Assembly (NCBI GenBank): GCA_910584615.1
Contig: CAJUAM010000016.1
Coordinates: 1-64,000, forward strand
DNA length: 64,000 nt
Source: an uncultured Dorea sp.
GTDB taxonomy: Bacteria > Bacillota > Clostridia > Lachnospirales > Lachnospiraceae
Direction: 5' to 3'
Shown: positions 7,578-17,700 of the stretch, piece after piece
Layout of the letters: each line of letters starts with the position of its first letter
How positions within the stretch are numbered: the first letter of the stretch is position 1
Position numbers and translations under genes: made by a program
The notes under the pieces: model-generated
The model's database searches: none
The model's input: the letters and a program-made list of their open reading frames with translations, nothing else
Told to the model about the DNA's origin: nothing

Positions 7578-7664
7578 CATGTGGACAAAAACAAGAAAAA
7601 ATTGTTTTATTACTATTCGACAAAAGATGAAACACATTCGCGATGAAATAAAATGATTTCTGTC

Positions 7665-7693
7665 TTGACATACAAACATATGTTTGCTATAGT
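7665..7693 (+). promoter_or_regulatory. Strong promoter with a palindromic operator in the spacer
   Basis: TTGACA (7665-7670) and TATAGT (7688-7693) are spaced 17 bases. The spacer contains the perfect palindrome CAAACATATGTTTG, two changes away from the Gram-positive LexA box CGAACATATGTTCG. It drives the genes at 7880 and 8267. Confidence 0.8.
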
Positions 7694-7704
7694 AGAGAAT
7701 ATAA

Positions 7705-7716
7705 GAACAGACGTTC
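7705..7716 (+). promoter_or_regulatory. LexA-type box
   Basis: GAACAGACGTTC fits the GAAC-N4-GTTC core of Gram-positive LexA sites exactly. It lies just past the -10, where bound repressor would block initiation. Confidence 0.6.
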
Positions 7717-7879
7717 GATTTAATGTGAACGTAAGATTGTTATGGGAATTGCGAAATTTTATAAGTTTTTCGCTTTGAAGTGAAAAAGGTGTGAGGGAAT
7801 GGAGAGGGAATGGAGAAGTAAGTAATAAGTACAGTAAGACTTATTCAAATATTAAATCAAGGAAAAGGAGAAAAATGTT

Positions 7880-8236
7880 ATGAAGAATGAAGTAACAAGA
7901 GAAGAAGCAAGACAAATATTGAGAAAAGGAATTTTAGATATGAATGTTTCACGGCTTATTCAGATGTCTCATTTTGGTTTGATGGGAAATATTGTTTTAT
8001 CAAACAAAATGGTATGCGTAGAAAATGCATTCAATCATATTTCCTATGATGAGAAAAGTAATGTTATTACCTTTTCAGTAGAAGAATCACAAGCCAGTTA
8101 TGGCGCAATTGCGTTTTTAGTGAATGCTGTTGTAGAAATTTTAGGCTGTGAAGATAAGGAGAATCCAGAAGATTATTTGAATGTTGAAATAAAGTTAGAA
8201 AATGATACAACTGTTAAAATTAAGATTTTGTATTAA
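7880..8236 (+). CDS. Hypothetical protein upstream of the helicase
   Basis: The 118-residue product has AAGGAG about 9 bases before the ATG. It has a helical N-terminus (REEARQILRKGILDM) and a beta-rich C-terminal half with a hydrophobic core (YGAIAFLVNAVVEILG, about residues 74-89). No transmembrane segment or known family was found. It is the first gene behind the LexA-like promoter and lies 30 bases ahead of the helicase start, so the two probably form a damage-inducible pair. Confidence 0.6.
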   Translation: MKNEVTREEARQILRKGILDMNVSRLIQMSHFGLMGNIVLSNKMVCVENAFNHISYDEKSNVITFSVEESQASYGAIAFLVNAVVEILGCEDKENPEDYLNVEIKLENDTTVKIKILY

Positions 8237-8266
8237 ATCGAAAAATAAATGATGAGGGTGAAAGAT

Positions 8267-10789
8267 ATGAGCGTAATTGATGTTTTAAAACCACACAATT
8301 TAGAAGCATTTAAAGAGATTAATGAAATGATTAAATCGGGAATAAAGAAAATTGCAGTTCCAAGAGCAACGGGATCTGGAAAAACATATCTCATGGGTGC
8401 ATTGGCTGAAAAATACAATGACGATTCTAAACTTGTATTAGAACCAAGTAATCCGTTGTTAGATGAAATTAAAGACAAATTTGAAGAATTTGGTATTAAT
8501 AATATTGACTTTATTACATATCAGAAATTGATCCGTATGAGTGATGAAGATATCGCTCAAATGGAGTATAAATTGATTTTCTTGGATGAGAGCCATCATG
8601 GAACAGCTCCTGTTTGGGGAAAGAAAATTGATTATTTGATGTCAACACATGCAGAAAGCATTGTTTTAGGTACAAGTGCGACAATCATTCGTAGTGATGG
8701 AGTGAATATTGTACAAACACTTTTCGAAGGAAATGCGATTGAAGAACTGCCTCTTTCTACAGCGATTGCAAGGAAAGTATTACCTTGTCCTCATTATATT
8801 GCTGCTATATACAGACTTGATGATGAATTGGACAAGCTAAAGAAAAAGTTAGAAAATTCAACAAATACAAAAAAGGAGAAGAAAGAATTTCTTAAGAAAA
8901 TGCAGGAAATGAAAATGCATTTTGAAAAAAGTTATGGGATTCCGCTCATTTTAAACAAATATATTAAGGAAAAAGACGGACGGTATCTTGTGTTTTGTAA
9001 GGATAAGAAGCATTTAGATATTATGCGAAACATTGTGGTTGATTGGTTTAAAGTTGCTGGTATAAAAAACGTACATGATTATGCCGTTTATTCTGATTAT
9101 CCTGATAAAGAAAAAGATTATGAAGCATTTTGTAAGGATAAAAGTGATTCTTCAAAAATTTTATTTGCAATTGATATGCTTAATGAAGGAATTCATATAA
9201 AAGATATTTCTGGTGTGATAATGCTCAGAACTACATTGAGTAACATAATATACCTTCAACAATTAGGACGCTTGGTAGAAGCTGAGAATATAGGGAAATA
9301 CTTGTTGGTATTTGATTTTGTTAATAACTTTTCAAGTGCTAATGAGGGTATAGGATTGTTGAAAGAAATTAAAGATGCAATTGCAAGGGAAAAAGAAAGT
9401 GATCCAAATTTTGATGATTCTGGGCTTGAGGATATTGATACATTCTTTGTTTTGGAACAGGTGATGGAGATAAAAGAGATGTTTAAAGAGATTGAGGGAC
9501 GATTAGAGGGTAGCTGGGATATGTATGTTAGGGCACTGAGACAATATAAAGAAAGAATGGGAGACTGTGATGTGCCGGAACGTTATGTGGAAGTGGTTGA
9601 TGGTACGAATGTGAAATTGGGTCAGTGGGTTGGATGTATGAGAATTACAAAAAAAGGGAATGGGAGTTATCTACTGACAATCGATAGGATTAACCAACTA
9701 GATGAAATAGGATTTATTTGGGATGTACTTTTTTATGATTGGGAAAATGGATTAAGGCACTTTGATAAGTATGTTAGAGAACATAATGGAGATGTATTAG
9801 TTCCAGGAGACTATATAGATATAGATGGATTTCATACTGGTAATTGGGTGAGTAATATGAGAAAGAAATTAGATTTACTGTCAAAATATAAAGTTAATGA
9901 ACTTAATAAAAGAGGTTTTGTTTGGGATGTATATAAAAATAGGTTTGAAAGAAATATTAAGAATATTGCTGAATATTATGAAAAACTTGGTAAATATCCA
10001 TCTCATTCTTCAGAAGATATAGAAATAAGAAAATTATGGGGATTTATTATTTATGAAAAGAAGAAGATGCGTAATAAAAGTATTATTTATCCTGAATGGA
10101 AGAAGGAAATATTGGATAAGTATTTACCTGATTTTTCTTGTGAAACTCGAAGTGATAAATCATTTAATGAATTTGTTTATTATGCAAAGCTGTATAAAGA
10201 GAGATATGGACATTTAAACATACAATGTAGAGACATAATTGATGGGTATAACGTAGGAATAAAAAAGCAAACTTTAAGTCGTTGCAAATCGCTATCAGAA
10301 GATCAGAAGAAACAATTAGAAATACTAGGAATATATTTGGGTAGCAAACTTGAAAAGCAGTTTAATAATAAAATGGATTTTGCAAAACAAGCAATTGAAG
10401 ATGGTGTGATTATCAATAATCAAAACAGAAAATATAGAGGTACAAATTTATATGATTGGGTGGTTGGAACAGTAAAAAGAAGATATGTAAATAAAAATTT
10501 GTCCTTAGAAGAAATACAAATCATTGAAAAATTGATGGGAAAACCATTAGATGAATTGTATTGTGGTAGAAAAGAACCTGTTAAGGTTAGAGTAATAGAT
10601 GTTATTGAGAATAAAGAGGTAGGAATATTTGAATCTAAACGTCAAGTTTCGAAAATGATGCAAGAAAAATTTGGTATGAACGCAAATGGTCGTATAATTG
10701 AATTTCGCTTAAATGGAAAAACCACAACCCCATACAAAGGACGTTTTATGTTTTATCGTGCAGACGAAAATGAAGAAGCAACTGAATAG
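8267..10789 (+). CDS. DEAD/DEAH-type helicase with C-terminal helicase-associated repeats
   Basis: The start ATG 8267 is preferred because GAGGGTG lies directly before it; ATGs at 8249 and 8252 are also in frame. The 840-residue protein has an SF2 helicase core: Walker A ATGSGKT (about residue 40), motif II DESH (about 107), motif III TSAT (about 138) and motif VI QQLGRLVEA (about 337). From about residue 415 there are repeated helicase-associated modules with the pattern GxVxVP, LGxWVxxxR and LxxIGFxWD, seen at least twice. Such proteins act on DNA or RNA in phage and plasmid replication or host takeover. The extreme C-terminus resembles a small DNA-binding element (IFESKRQVSKMM). Confidence 0.85.
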   Translation: MSVIDVLKPHNLEAFKEINEMIKSGIKKIAVPRATGSGKTYLMGALAEKYNDDSKLVLEPSNPLLDEIKDKFEEFGINNIDFITYQKLIRMSDEDIAQMEYKLIFLDESHHGTAPVWGKKIDYLMSTHAESIVLGTSATIIRSDGVNIVQTLFEGNAIEELPLSTAIARKVLPCPHYIAAIYRLDDELDKLKKKLENSTNTKKEKKEFLKKMQEMKMHFEKSYGIPLILNKYIKEKDGRYLVFCKDKKHLDIMRNIVVDWFKVAGIKNVHDYAVYSDYPDKEKDYEAFCKDKSDSSKILFAIDMLNEGIHIKDISGVIMLRTTLSNIIYLQQLGRLVEAENIGKYLLVFDFVNNFSSANEGIGLLKEIKDAIAREKESDPNFDDSGLEDIDTFFVLEQVMEIKEMFKEIEGRLEGSWDMYVRALRQYKERMGDCDVPERYVEVVDGTNVKLGQWVGCMRITKKGNGSYLLTIDRINQLDEIGFIWDVLFYDWENGLRHFDKYVREHNGDVLVPGDYIDIDGFHTGNWVSNMRKKLDLLSKYKVNELNKRGFVWDVYKNRFERNIKNIAEYYEKLGKYPSHSSEDIEIRKLWGFIIYEKKKMRNKSIIYPEWKKEILDKYLPDFSCETRSDKSFNEFVYYAKLYKERYGHLNIQCRDIIDGYNVGIKKQTLSRCKSLSEDQKKQLEILGIYLGSKLEKQFNNKMDFAKQAIEDGVIINNQNRKYRGTNLYDWVVGTVKRRYVNKNLSLEEIQIIEKLMGKPLDELYCGRKEPVKVRVIDVIENKEVGIFESKRQVSKMMQEKFGMNANGRIIEFRLNGKTTTPYKGRFMFYRADENEEATE

Positions 10790-10810
10790 AAGAATATAAG
10801 AACAAGCATT

Positions 10811-10842
10811 TCAGAGCCAGTAGATTATTTTATTGGCTCTGA
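10811..10842 (+). terminator. Hairpin after the helicase, weak terminator
   Basis: CAGAGCCA pairs with TGGCTCTG across a 14-base loop. No T-tract follows, so this may be a processing or attenuation structure rather than a terminator. Confidence 0.35.
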
Positions 10843-10845
10843 GAG

Positions 10846-12480
10846 ATGTTATACATAACAGAAAGCAAGGCGGTGATACATATAAAACAGACACAAACAT
10901 CAGACGCAGAAGAGTTATATCAGGAATATTTAAAGTATCAAAATGGAGATAAATCTGCTTTAAACAGAGTGTTTTTTGAAGAAAAAGACAGGCTGCGAGA
11001 ATTAACAAATAAGTATTACTCAAGCTTGAAAGGGACTGAATACATGGATAATGTCCTGGATTCAGAATTTATTAAAGCAGAAATTTCCGATGAACAGAAA
11101 AAGCATGATTCAAAGGTAAAATTCCGTTTTACATGTTTAAACAGGATTTTAAGTAATGCAAAATGGGAATACAATAAAAAATCTATTAATACAGGCTACA
11201 AGGACGGAGTGCGTGTAAAAGGTGGATACAGAAAATTTTATAAGGGAGAATATGATACTTCTGATATTCAGGAATTAATGATTGAAATTGTTATAAAGAT
11301 ATTTCAAGGTAAACTAACAAGTAATAAGCCGATTATAAATGCAACTACGTTATTATGGAATATAAAATATCATTTAGTAAGAGAAATAGGAAAAGCAAAT
11401 GAGATCATACATAAAAACATTCCAGAATCAAAAAAGAGTATAGATTGTGAAGGAGAAGAAACATATTATTCATATTTTGATGAGTTTTCAGAAAAAAGAT
11501 GGATGGATTCACAAAGAGATATTGACCGTTTATTAATATATTCAGATTCTTTGAAATGGATAATCAAAAATGATATTCATAAATTATTTAGGGAAGATTC
11601 TGATGATATACACGCAATCATTGATGGCATTTTGAGGTATAACCGTATGTTTAAATCTAAGAATCAAGAAGGATTAACGAAAAATCCTTATAAGAAATTA
11701 CAAGAGTATATTTTACATACTACTGGAAGAAATATATCAGACAATAATATTTCTATGGACATGGGGATAGTTGAACAGAAGTTGCTTGATCATTTGATGT
11801 ATGCTCTTAATTATGAGATTATTAGAGCACCAGAAAACAGTAATCTTTCTAAGACTGAGCCAAAAAGACTTTTAAAAGAGTTAGATCCCAAAAAGTATTT
11901 TAAGTTGTTCGGAAGAGAAAGCATGAATATTTACGAGTATTGTACGGATTATTTAAAATCTGTTAATTATTATTCGTATAAAAGCTTTTTGTCAATAATA
12001 AAAGGATATGATGATATCATAATTCCTATTTTGGAGAGAGAAAGAGGAAAAAAGAAATACGATATGATAAATCTGCTTACATATGACATAGATGTGATTG
12101 AGGAAGATATTGGTACTGTTTCTGATAATATAGCCGAAACACTGATTGCACATTACCAGAGGATAGAGAAGGATTATATTTGCAATTTTTTGGATGATTA
12201 TAGTATTGTAAACAGATTTGCGACTGGAAAAAGTAAATACTGGCAGGCAAATTACAGTGACAAGAAAAAACGACTTAATTTAAAGTTCTTTTCAGATGCA
12301 GATATAAAATGTCCAGTCAGTGTGAAAATTAAGAAAAAAGAATTAATGGCGTATGAAGGTTACGAAAACTTTTATTTTTGCAATACAGAAAGCAAGTGCT
12401 GTTATTGTGTTCCTAAAGACAGTAGAGTGATTAGGAAATCTGATAAAAACCATAAAATTTTATGGAGCGAAAGTGCTTAA
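10846..12480 (+). CDS. Large hypothetical protein, possibly sigma-70-like N-terminus; start uncertain
   Basis: The frame gives up to 544 residues. Parts of the N-terminal third resemble sigma-70 region 2: a helical GDKSALNRVFFEEKDRL segment, DIQELMIEIVIKIF, then TLLWNIKYHLVREIGKA. The rest is helical and unrecognised, with a Cys-rich patch near the end (FCNTESKCCYC). The ATG at 10846 lacks a good ribosome binding site. The strong AAGGCGGTGA at 10867-10876 points 8 bases on to ATA 10882, which would give MKQTQTSDAEEL. It lies just before the tail-module control region, so a late-gene activator role is an attractive guess. Confidence 0.6.
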   Translation: MLYITESKAVIHIKQTQTSDAEELYQEYLKYQNGDKSALNRVFFEEKDRLRELTNKYYSSLKGTEYMDNVLDSEFIKAEISDEQKKHDSKVKFRFTCLNRILSNAKWEYNKKSINTGYKDGVRVKGGYRKFYKGEYDTSDIQELMIEIVIKIFQGKLTSNKPIINATTLLWNIKYHLVREIGKANEIIHKNIPESKKSIDCEGEETYYSYFDEFSEKRWMDSQRDIDRLLIYSDSLKWIIKNDIHKLFREDSDDIHAIIDGILRYNRMFKSKNQEGLTKNPYKKLQEYILHTTGRNISDNNISMDMGIVEQKLLDHLMYALNYEIIRAPENSNLSKTEPKRLLKELDPKKYFKLFGRESMNIYEYCTDYLKSVNYYSYKSFLSIIKGYDDIIIPILERERGKKKYDMINLLTYDIDVIEEDIGTVSDNIAETLIAHYQRIEKDYICNFLDDYSIVNRFATGKSKYWQANYSDKKKRLNLKFFSDADIKCPVSVKIKKKELMAYEGYENFYFCNTESKCCYCVPKDSRVIRKSDKNHKILWSESA

Positions 12481-12566
12481 AATTATGTGTGAGAAAAAAG
12501 TTTAAATTTTTTTTCGAAAATCATGCATTAACTTATATATGTCAATATAATACAATGTGAGCAAAA

Positions 12567-12597
12567 GGGCTATCACTTTTTTGGTGATAACCTTTTT
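12567..12597 (+). terminator. Rho-independent terminator
   Basis: GGGCTATCAC pairs with GTGATAACC across a T-rich loop and ends in TTTTT. It separates the gene at 10846 from the tail module. Confidence 0.75.
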
Positions 12598-12658
12598 ATG
12601 TCTATTGCGTTAATAGATATTAATATATTTTTTTATTTACCAGAAAGGAGTACATATT

Positions 12659-12835
12659 ATGTTAAGAACAAGAGTAAAAAATTTTATTGAGGAATTAGAA
12701 ATGCCTATCACAATTTTCTGTAGGAAAGTAAAACTTTCTCCGGCATCCTACTATAAGTGGAAGGATGGCTATTTTGAGTTTTCAGACGAAACGGCAGAGA
12801 GAGTTTCAGATTTTATTAAGAAGTATGGCTTTTAA
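12659..12835 (+). CDS. Small helix-turn-helix-like protein, 58 residues
   Basis: The ATG at 12659 has AAAGGAG about 9 bases upstream. The 58-residue product (begins MLRTRVKNFI, ends KKYGF) contains PITIFCRKVKLSPASYYKW, a helix-turn-helix-like stretch as in small Cro-type or excisionase-like proteins. It sits at the head of the tail module after a terminator, so it may control that module. Function is inferred from shape only. Confidence 0.65.
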   Translation: MLRTRVKNFIEELEMPITIFCRKVKLSPASYYKWKDGYFEFSDETAERVSDFIKKYGF

Positions 12836-13041
12836 ACAGCTATAGAAGGAGATTCTATTGTCTTCGGATCATAAGTAATTTATTAAGGTAACTATTAACA
12901 ATCATATAATTCAAAATTCAAATTAAAATCATCGGCAATTCAGCCGAGAAAATCCAATAGTAAAAAATAGTCAAATAATAATGAAAACTGAATATAGCAA
13001 TTCAAAAAAGGCGGTGAAGAAATATAGCGAAATTTACAAGC

Positions 13042-13416
13042 ATGAGAGCGTTAAAAGCTGCTCTTCAAAAAGAAATGTATGCAGGTATTAGAGAGGCTAC
13101 TGAGATGTCATATGAAGATTTAAAAAGCAATGTAGAGCATTTCTATGATAGTGGTGCAGAAGGACGTTATCAGCGTACTGGACAGTTACGAAATTCTCCA
13201 CAACTGGATGGTATAAGTTTTAATGGTGACAGTGCAGTAAGTCAGATATCCATAAATACAGGTACACAGTATGATCCGTCTGGCAGAGACACCGAAACGA
13301 TATATGGTTATGCTGAGGATGGTGGCTTACTTGGAAACGGTGGCTTCTGGAGAAGAACAGAAGAAAAGGTAGAGAAAAATATACAAGATGCTTTTGGAAG
13401 GCACTTCAATAAGTAA
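13042..13416 (+). CDS. HK97 gp10-like neck/tail-completion protein; start may be AUA 13024
   Basis: The 124-residue frame matches the gp10/tail-completion group in style: a helical N-terminus, YQRTGQLRNSP, then a beta-rich part with an aromatic GGFWRRTEEKVEKNIQDAF ending. The RTGxLxxS motif is typical of proteins that cap the tail at the neck. ATG 13042 has no ribosome binding site. A near-perfect AAGGCGGTGA at 13008-13017 is 9 bases from ATA 13024, in frame, giving MAKFTSMRALKAAL. No ATG, GTG or TTG lies between in that frame. Confidence 0.75.
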   Translation: MRALKAALQKEMYAGIREATEMSYEDLKSNVEHFYDSGAEGRYQRTGQLRNSPQLDGISFNGDSAVSQISINTGTQYDPSGRDTETIYGYAEDGGLLGNGGFWRRTEEKVEKNIQDAFGRHFNK

Positions 13417-13436
13417 ATTCAAAGGAGAAATTTATA

Positions 13437-13937
13437 TTGCGTAAAAATAATAGTGAAAATTTAGAAGTAGGAAACATTTACAAAGTTACGCTTACATCAG
13501 GAGCGATTATGATGGGAGTGTTATTTTACAAAGGAGAAACTTCACTTGATAATACTGTAGTGAATCAGTATGGGATCTCCTTTGATAAAAATTCCTATAT
13601 TAGTTTGGATAATACACAAATCGCTAAAATGGAAGAAGTCAAACCGATTGATACAGATTATTTCACAAATCTTGAGAATGAGTATGATATAAGATGTTTT
13701 GACGATGACGGTAAATTACTACCTGCCTCAAGAATTTTGTATAATGTTTTGAGTGAAAAGAGAATATGGGACAAAATGAAGAAAAAGGAAAGGAAAAAAC
13801 TGATACAACATCTTTATTTCACCGATAAAGATATTCTTGACATGATTAAGGTTTTCCTTATGGAGAAAGAAGAGAATGAGAGATTACATAATGATAAGTT
13901 AAAGGTACTGGACGCTACTACGGAATTGGTAGTGTAG
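13437..13937 (+). CDS. Hypothetical tail-module protein, TTG start
   Basis: TTG 13437 is preceded by AAAGGAG at 9 bases. The 166-residue product has a beta-rich N-terminal domain (about residues 10-70, with VGNIYKVTLTSGAIMMGVLFY) and a highly charged helical C-terminal half (KKKERKKLIQHL). It occupies the place between a gp10-like gene and the tape measure where major tail and assembly proteins are normally found, but its sequence is not recognisable as either. Confidence 0.55.
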   Translation: MRKNNSENLEVGNIYKVTLTSGAIMMGVLFYKGETSLDNTVVNQYGISFDKNSYISLDNTQIAKMEEVKPIDTDYFTNLENEYDIRCFDDDGKLLPASRILYNVLSEKRIWDKMKKKERKKLIQHLYFTDKDILDMIKVFLMEKEENERLHNDKLKVLDATTELVV

Positions 13938-14126
13938 ACAATTATAATAAGATAATAGATAAATATTCGTATTCTAGGATAATACATGATTTTATTTTTA
14001 ATAAACTTGGAGTGGAAAAGTTTATTAGCCAGATATCCAAATAAGAATATATGTTCGATAAAATACTTGCGGAAATGTGTAAAATGTGGTAGTATAAAGC
14101 AAGATAAATGACGGGAGGTGCTAGTT

Positions 14127-14642
14127 GTGAGTAATCGACGTATTGTGTGTCCATCGTGTAACACGATTTTTTCAGAATCTTTGTTAAAACAAAAAGGTAG
14201 TGAAGATCGGTGTCTTGTATGTAGAGCAAGCCTTGGTATGGATGAACTGGAATCGGCACCTGAAGAAGAACTGGTTGACTGGTATTATTATGAGTGGAAA
14301 ACAAATGATTCATATTTTATAATAGAAAAACTAGAAGCCGATAAGCAAAATCTTTCAACAGAAGATGAAGATATAATACTTAAATATACATTCAAAGCAC
14401 CACCAAGGGACAAAAACGGAAGTAGCGAAGCGGCAAAAGAAGTATTGCGCCGAGAATATAAACCAGATGCATTTATGGAATCTGAAACAAGTAAGGTGAA
14501 CACCAAACCAGATCCCGTAGTTAGATGTCCTAGGTGCGGAAGTACATCCGTACAATTGGTTCCACGTAAATTCAGTATATTAACGGGCTATCGTACAAAT
14601 AAGGTCGATCGTGTTTGCGTGAATTGCAAACACAGATGGTAA
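14127..14642 (+). CDS. Zinc-ribbon protein of the tail module
   Basis: GTG 14127 is chosen because GGGAGG stands 8 bases upstream. The 171-residue product has two cysteine motifs. The N-terminal one (CPSC..., then CLVC) lies at about residues 9-34. The C-terminal one (CPRCGS ... CVNCKHRW) follows SILTGYRTNKVDR and closes the protein. This C-terminal ribbon is familiar from small genes next to tape measure genes in phages of Clostridia. The middle is acidic and low in structure. Its role in assembly is not known to me. Confidence 0.65.
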   Translation: MSNRRIVCPSCNTIFSESLLKQKGSEDRCLVCRASLGMDELESAPEEELVDWYYYEWKTNDSYFIIEKLEADKQNLSTEDEDIILKYTFKAPPRDKNGSSEAAKEVLRREYKPDAFMESETSKVNTKPDPVVRCPRCGSTSVQLVPRKFSILTGYRTNKVDRVCVNCKHRW

Positions 14643-14677
14643 AAATAAGTAAAAATTTAATATGGAAATAAAGCAAA

Positions 14678-14708
14678 GAGAGATTATCATGTGTAGTCTC
14701 TCTTTTGT
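14678..14708 (+). terminator. Rho-independent terminator before the tape measure gene
   Basis: AGAGAGA (14678-14684) pairs with TCTCTCT (14698-14704), followed by TTTT. A terminator here, inside a tail module, could limit tape measure expression. Confidence 0.65.
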
Positions 14709-14738
14709 TATGAAAAAAAAGAAAGGAAATGAAATCAT

Positions 14739-17700
14739 ATGTCAGAATTTATTGCAAAAATAAAAGCGGAACTCGACACAACAGAGGCAGAGAAAAAATT
14801 AAAGGATTTGACAGGCAAGGAACATGAAGTAAAACTTAAAGCGGATTTTGATGAGAAAGGAACGCAAAAACAGTTTGATGAGACACTGAAGAAAACTCAA
14901 AAAGAAACAAAAAAGAAACCAATAGAATTTGAAGTTAAGGCAAATTCAAATGATCTAATTCAATTAAGTGACACGGCAAATAAATTGTTTTCAATGTTTA
15001 CTGGAAATAGAAATGTATTAGATTTCAATGTTGATAAGGTAAGAGAAAGTATTGGACTTTTAAAAGACCTTAATACAACTCTCGTAGAAATAGATAAAAC
15101 AGGAAATCTTAGTCAGACTCAATTGTCCAAACTTGCAGATGAATCTTATGATTCAGCAAGTAGATGGGGAGCGGCAGTGCAGGCTTATATGTCAAGTGCA
15201 GAGACTTTTAGTCAGGCAGGATATTCAAATCTTGAACAAATGTCGGATCTATCAATGATGGCACAAACAGCAGGTCAAATGACAGAACAGACCGCTACAA
15301 ATTTCTTGATTGCTTCTGATAATGCTTGGCAGATGAAAGGCAATGTGGAGCAGTTGACTTCTGTACTTAATGGAATGAACTCGGTGACTAATCACAACGC
15401 CTTGAACATGTCACAGTTGGCCAATGGAATCCGTGTAGCTGGTTCCATGCTTGCAAATTCTGGATTAGCAGAAAACGAAGCAACAGCATTATTGGGTACT
15501 GGTATTGCGACAACAAAAGAATCTGGTGAGACAGTTGCAAGAGGGCTTCGTACGATTATCATGAATCTTCGACAGGTGAAGGGCGAAGCAGGAGATGGAG
15601 AAATAATTGATACTGAACAGTTAGAGAAAGTTGAGCAGACTTGTAAGGACGTTGGTGTATCATTAAAAACTGTGAAAGATGGAGTAGTAGAATTAAGGAA
15701 TCCTGTTGAGATACTCCGTGATTTATCAGAGGTTTATAACAGTCTTGATACTATGGACGCACGTAGAGCGCAAATTACTGACGATATCGGTGGTAAGCAC
15801 AGAAGTAATATTCTTGCATCTATATTAACAAATTTTGATCAATACGATAAGCAACTTCAAGACTATGCTAACGGTGAAGGTTCAGCTTTTGAAGAGGCTA
15901 TGAAGAGCGCAAACAGTTGGGAAGGGAGATTGCAGTCCTTACAGAATACATGGCTTGAGTTTGTGAATAGTTTTGTACAAGCCGATGCAATGAAAGGTAG
16001 CATCACCTTCCTTGATAATATGATTTCTGCTATGGATACATTGCAGTCCAAGCAACTTTTTATTCCGAGCATGTTGTCAGCAATTATGGGATTACAGAAT
16101 GTATTTACTGGAAAAGGAATTGATATCGGACGTGATGAAAAGACTGGTAAAATGGAAGTTTCTGGCAGTTTGTTCGGGATTAATCTTTCAGCAATGAAAA
16201 AAGCAAAGGGATGGAAGGAACATTTTAAAGAGGCTGAGATAGCTTTAGAAGCATGGAATAAACAACAAATAAAGGCAAAAATATCAGCAGAAGATTTTGG
16301 AAATCAAACAATTTTAAATGATAAAAATTTGCGCAAGTATGCGGATGCAACTAAAGACGGCTCTGCTTCACTTGAAGGCTATAAGCAACATCTCACGGAT
16401 ACGGGTATCGAATTTGAGAAGACATTTTCCATGAAGTCAGTATTAGCTAATGCCGCAAGTGGACTGTTAGTAGGTGCAGGAATCGAATTGTCCCTCGCTG
16501 CCCTAACCAAAGTGGCAGATGAGTTGATATTCAAACAGCAAAAAGCGATAGAAAAGGCAGAAGGTTCACAAGCTGATTACTCTTCTACTGTTTCTGAATT
16601 AGAATCATTAAATTCAGAACTTGAAACAACGCAATCACGTATCGAGGAACTTCAAGCGTTAAAAGACGCTGGTACGATTACAGATATTGAAGATGCGGAA
16701 TTAACAAGACTGCAAAATCAGAATAAAGAATTAGAACGTCAGATTGCTTTAACAGAAAAAGCCACACAGCAAAAATCACTGCAAGCAGCTAATGACGCTA
16801 AAGAAGCATTAAAAGTTGAGAAAACACAAGACATGACACAGACTTATGAATCATATGATAAGAATGGACTTGTGGCACATCAACATAATAAGCAGACTGA
16901 CATTATAACCGCTACTCAAAATGAAATTGCTGAGTTAGAAAAACTTAAGAAAAAACGGCAGGATTTGCTTAATGACGATATAGCTGATACTAAACAAACG
17001 GCAGAATTTGATTCTTTAGATGCTGAGATAGACAAATACACAAATGCCATCAGTTCTAATATTGAATCATTATCAACTATACGTAAGAACTTTGAAGATG
17101 AAAATGGCTTAATGAGAAAAGGGTTAGATACTGAATCTCAAAAGTATTATGAAGCAATTACTGATATTATGGATGGATTCAACAACATCGACCTCTCCCC
17201 AGTTGAACAGCAAATGCAGTCTATTAATTCTTATTTTGATGGTTCAACTACATCCAATATCATCAAAGAGCAGTTATTAGAAGCCGTGCAATCGGGAGAA
17301 AGTGCCACAGACGCCTTACATAGAATGGGAGTAACACTAAATGACCTTGGTATTACTGGTGAAGGGAAAAAAGCGGTATTCGATGATTACTTCAGAGGCT
17401 TAGTTGATTCTGCACAGGATGCCGAAGAAGCTGTAAAGTCTATTGATGGATCAGTTGACGGAGTAAAAGCTGCTTTTGAGTCTGAAAATCAGGATACTAA
17501 TTGGAAGTCAATGTCTGATTTTCTTAAACAGGCTGGGGATTTATATAAGGAAAGTAAGATAGGTACAGATGATTTTCAATCAGCGGTTCAATTTATTGCC
17601 CCAGAAATAATTAATCCTGATGATACAAAATTTGATGCACAGGCTTATGTAAAAGCCTATGAGAAGTACAAAGACAAGATCAAGAGATATTTTGACAGTG

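Larger units (their letters stand above)
7493..7879. other. Divergent control region between the toxin-antitoxin operon and the helicase operon
   Basis: The stretch holds the leftward toxin-antitoxin promoter, two direct TGCATGT copies (7512-7518 and 7530-7536) between that promoter and the antitoxin start, and the rightward promoter with LexA-like boxes. It ends in a leader of about 180 bases with a GCGAAA/TTTCGC hairpin near 7748-7772. No gene was found in it. Confidence 0.6.

Noticed and set aside
12540..12566. Late-gene promoter upstream of the tail module
   Set aside because: A good TATAAT is present at 12546 but no acceptable -35 stands at 16-18 bases, so it is left unlisted as a feature.
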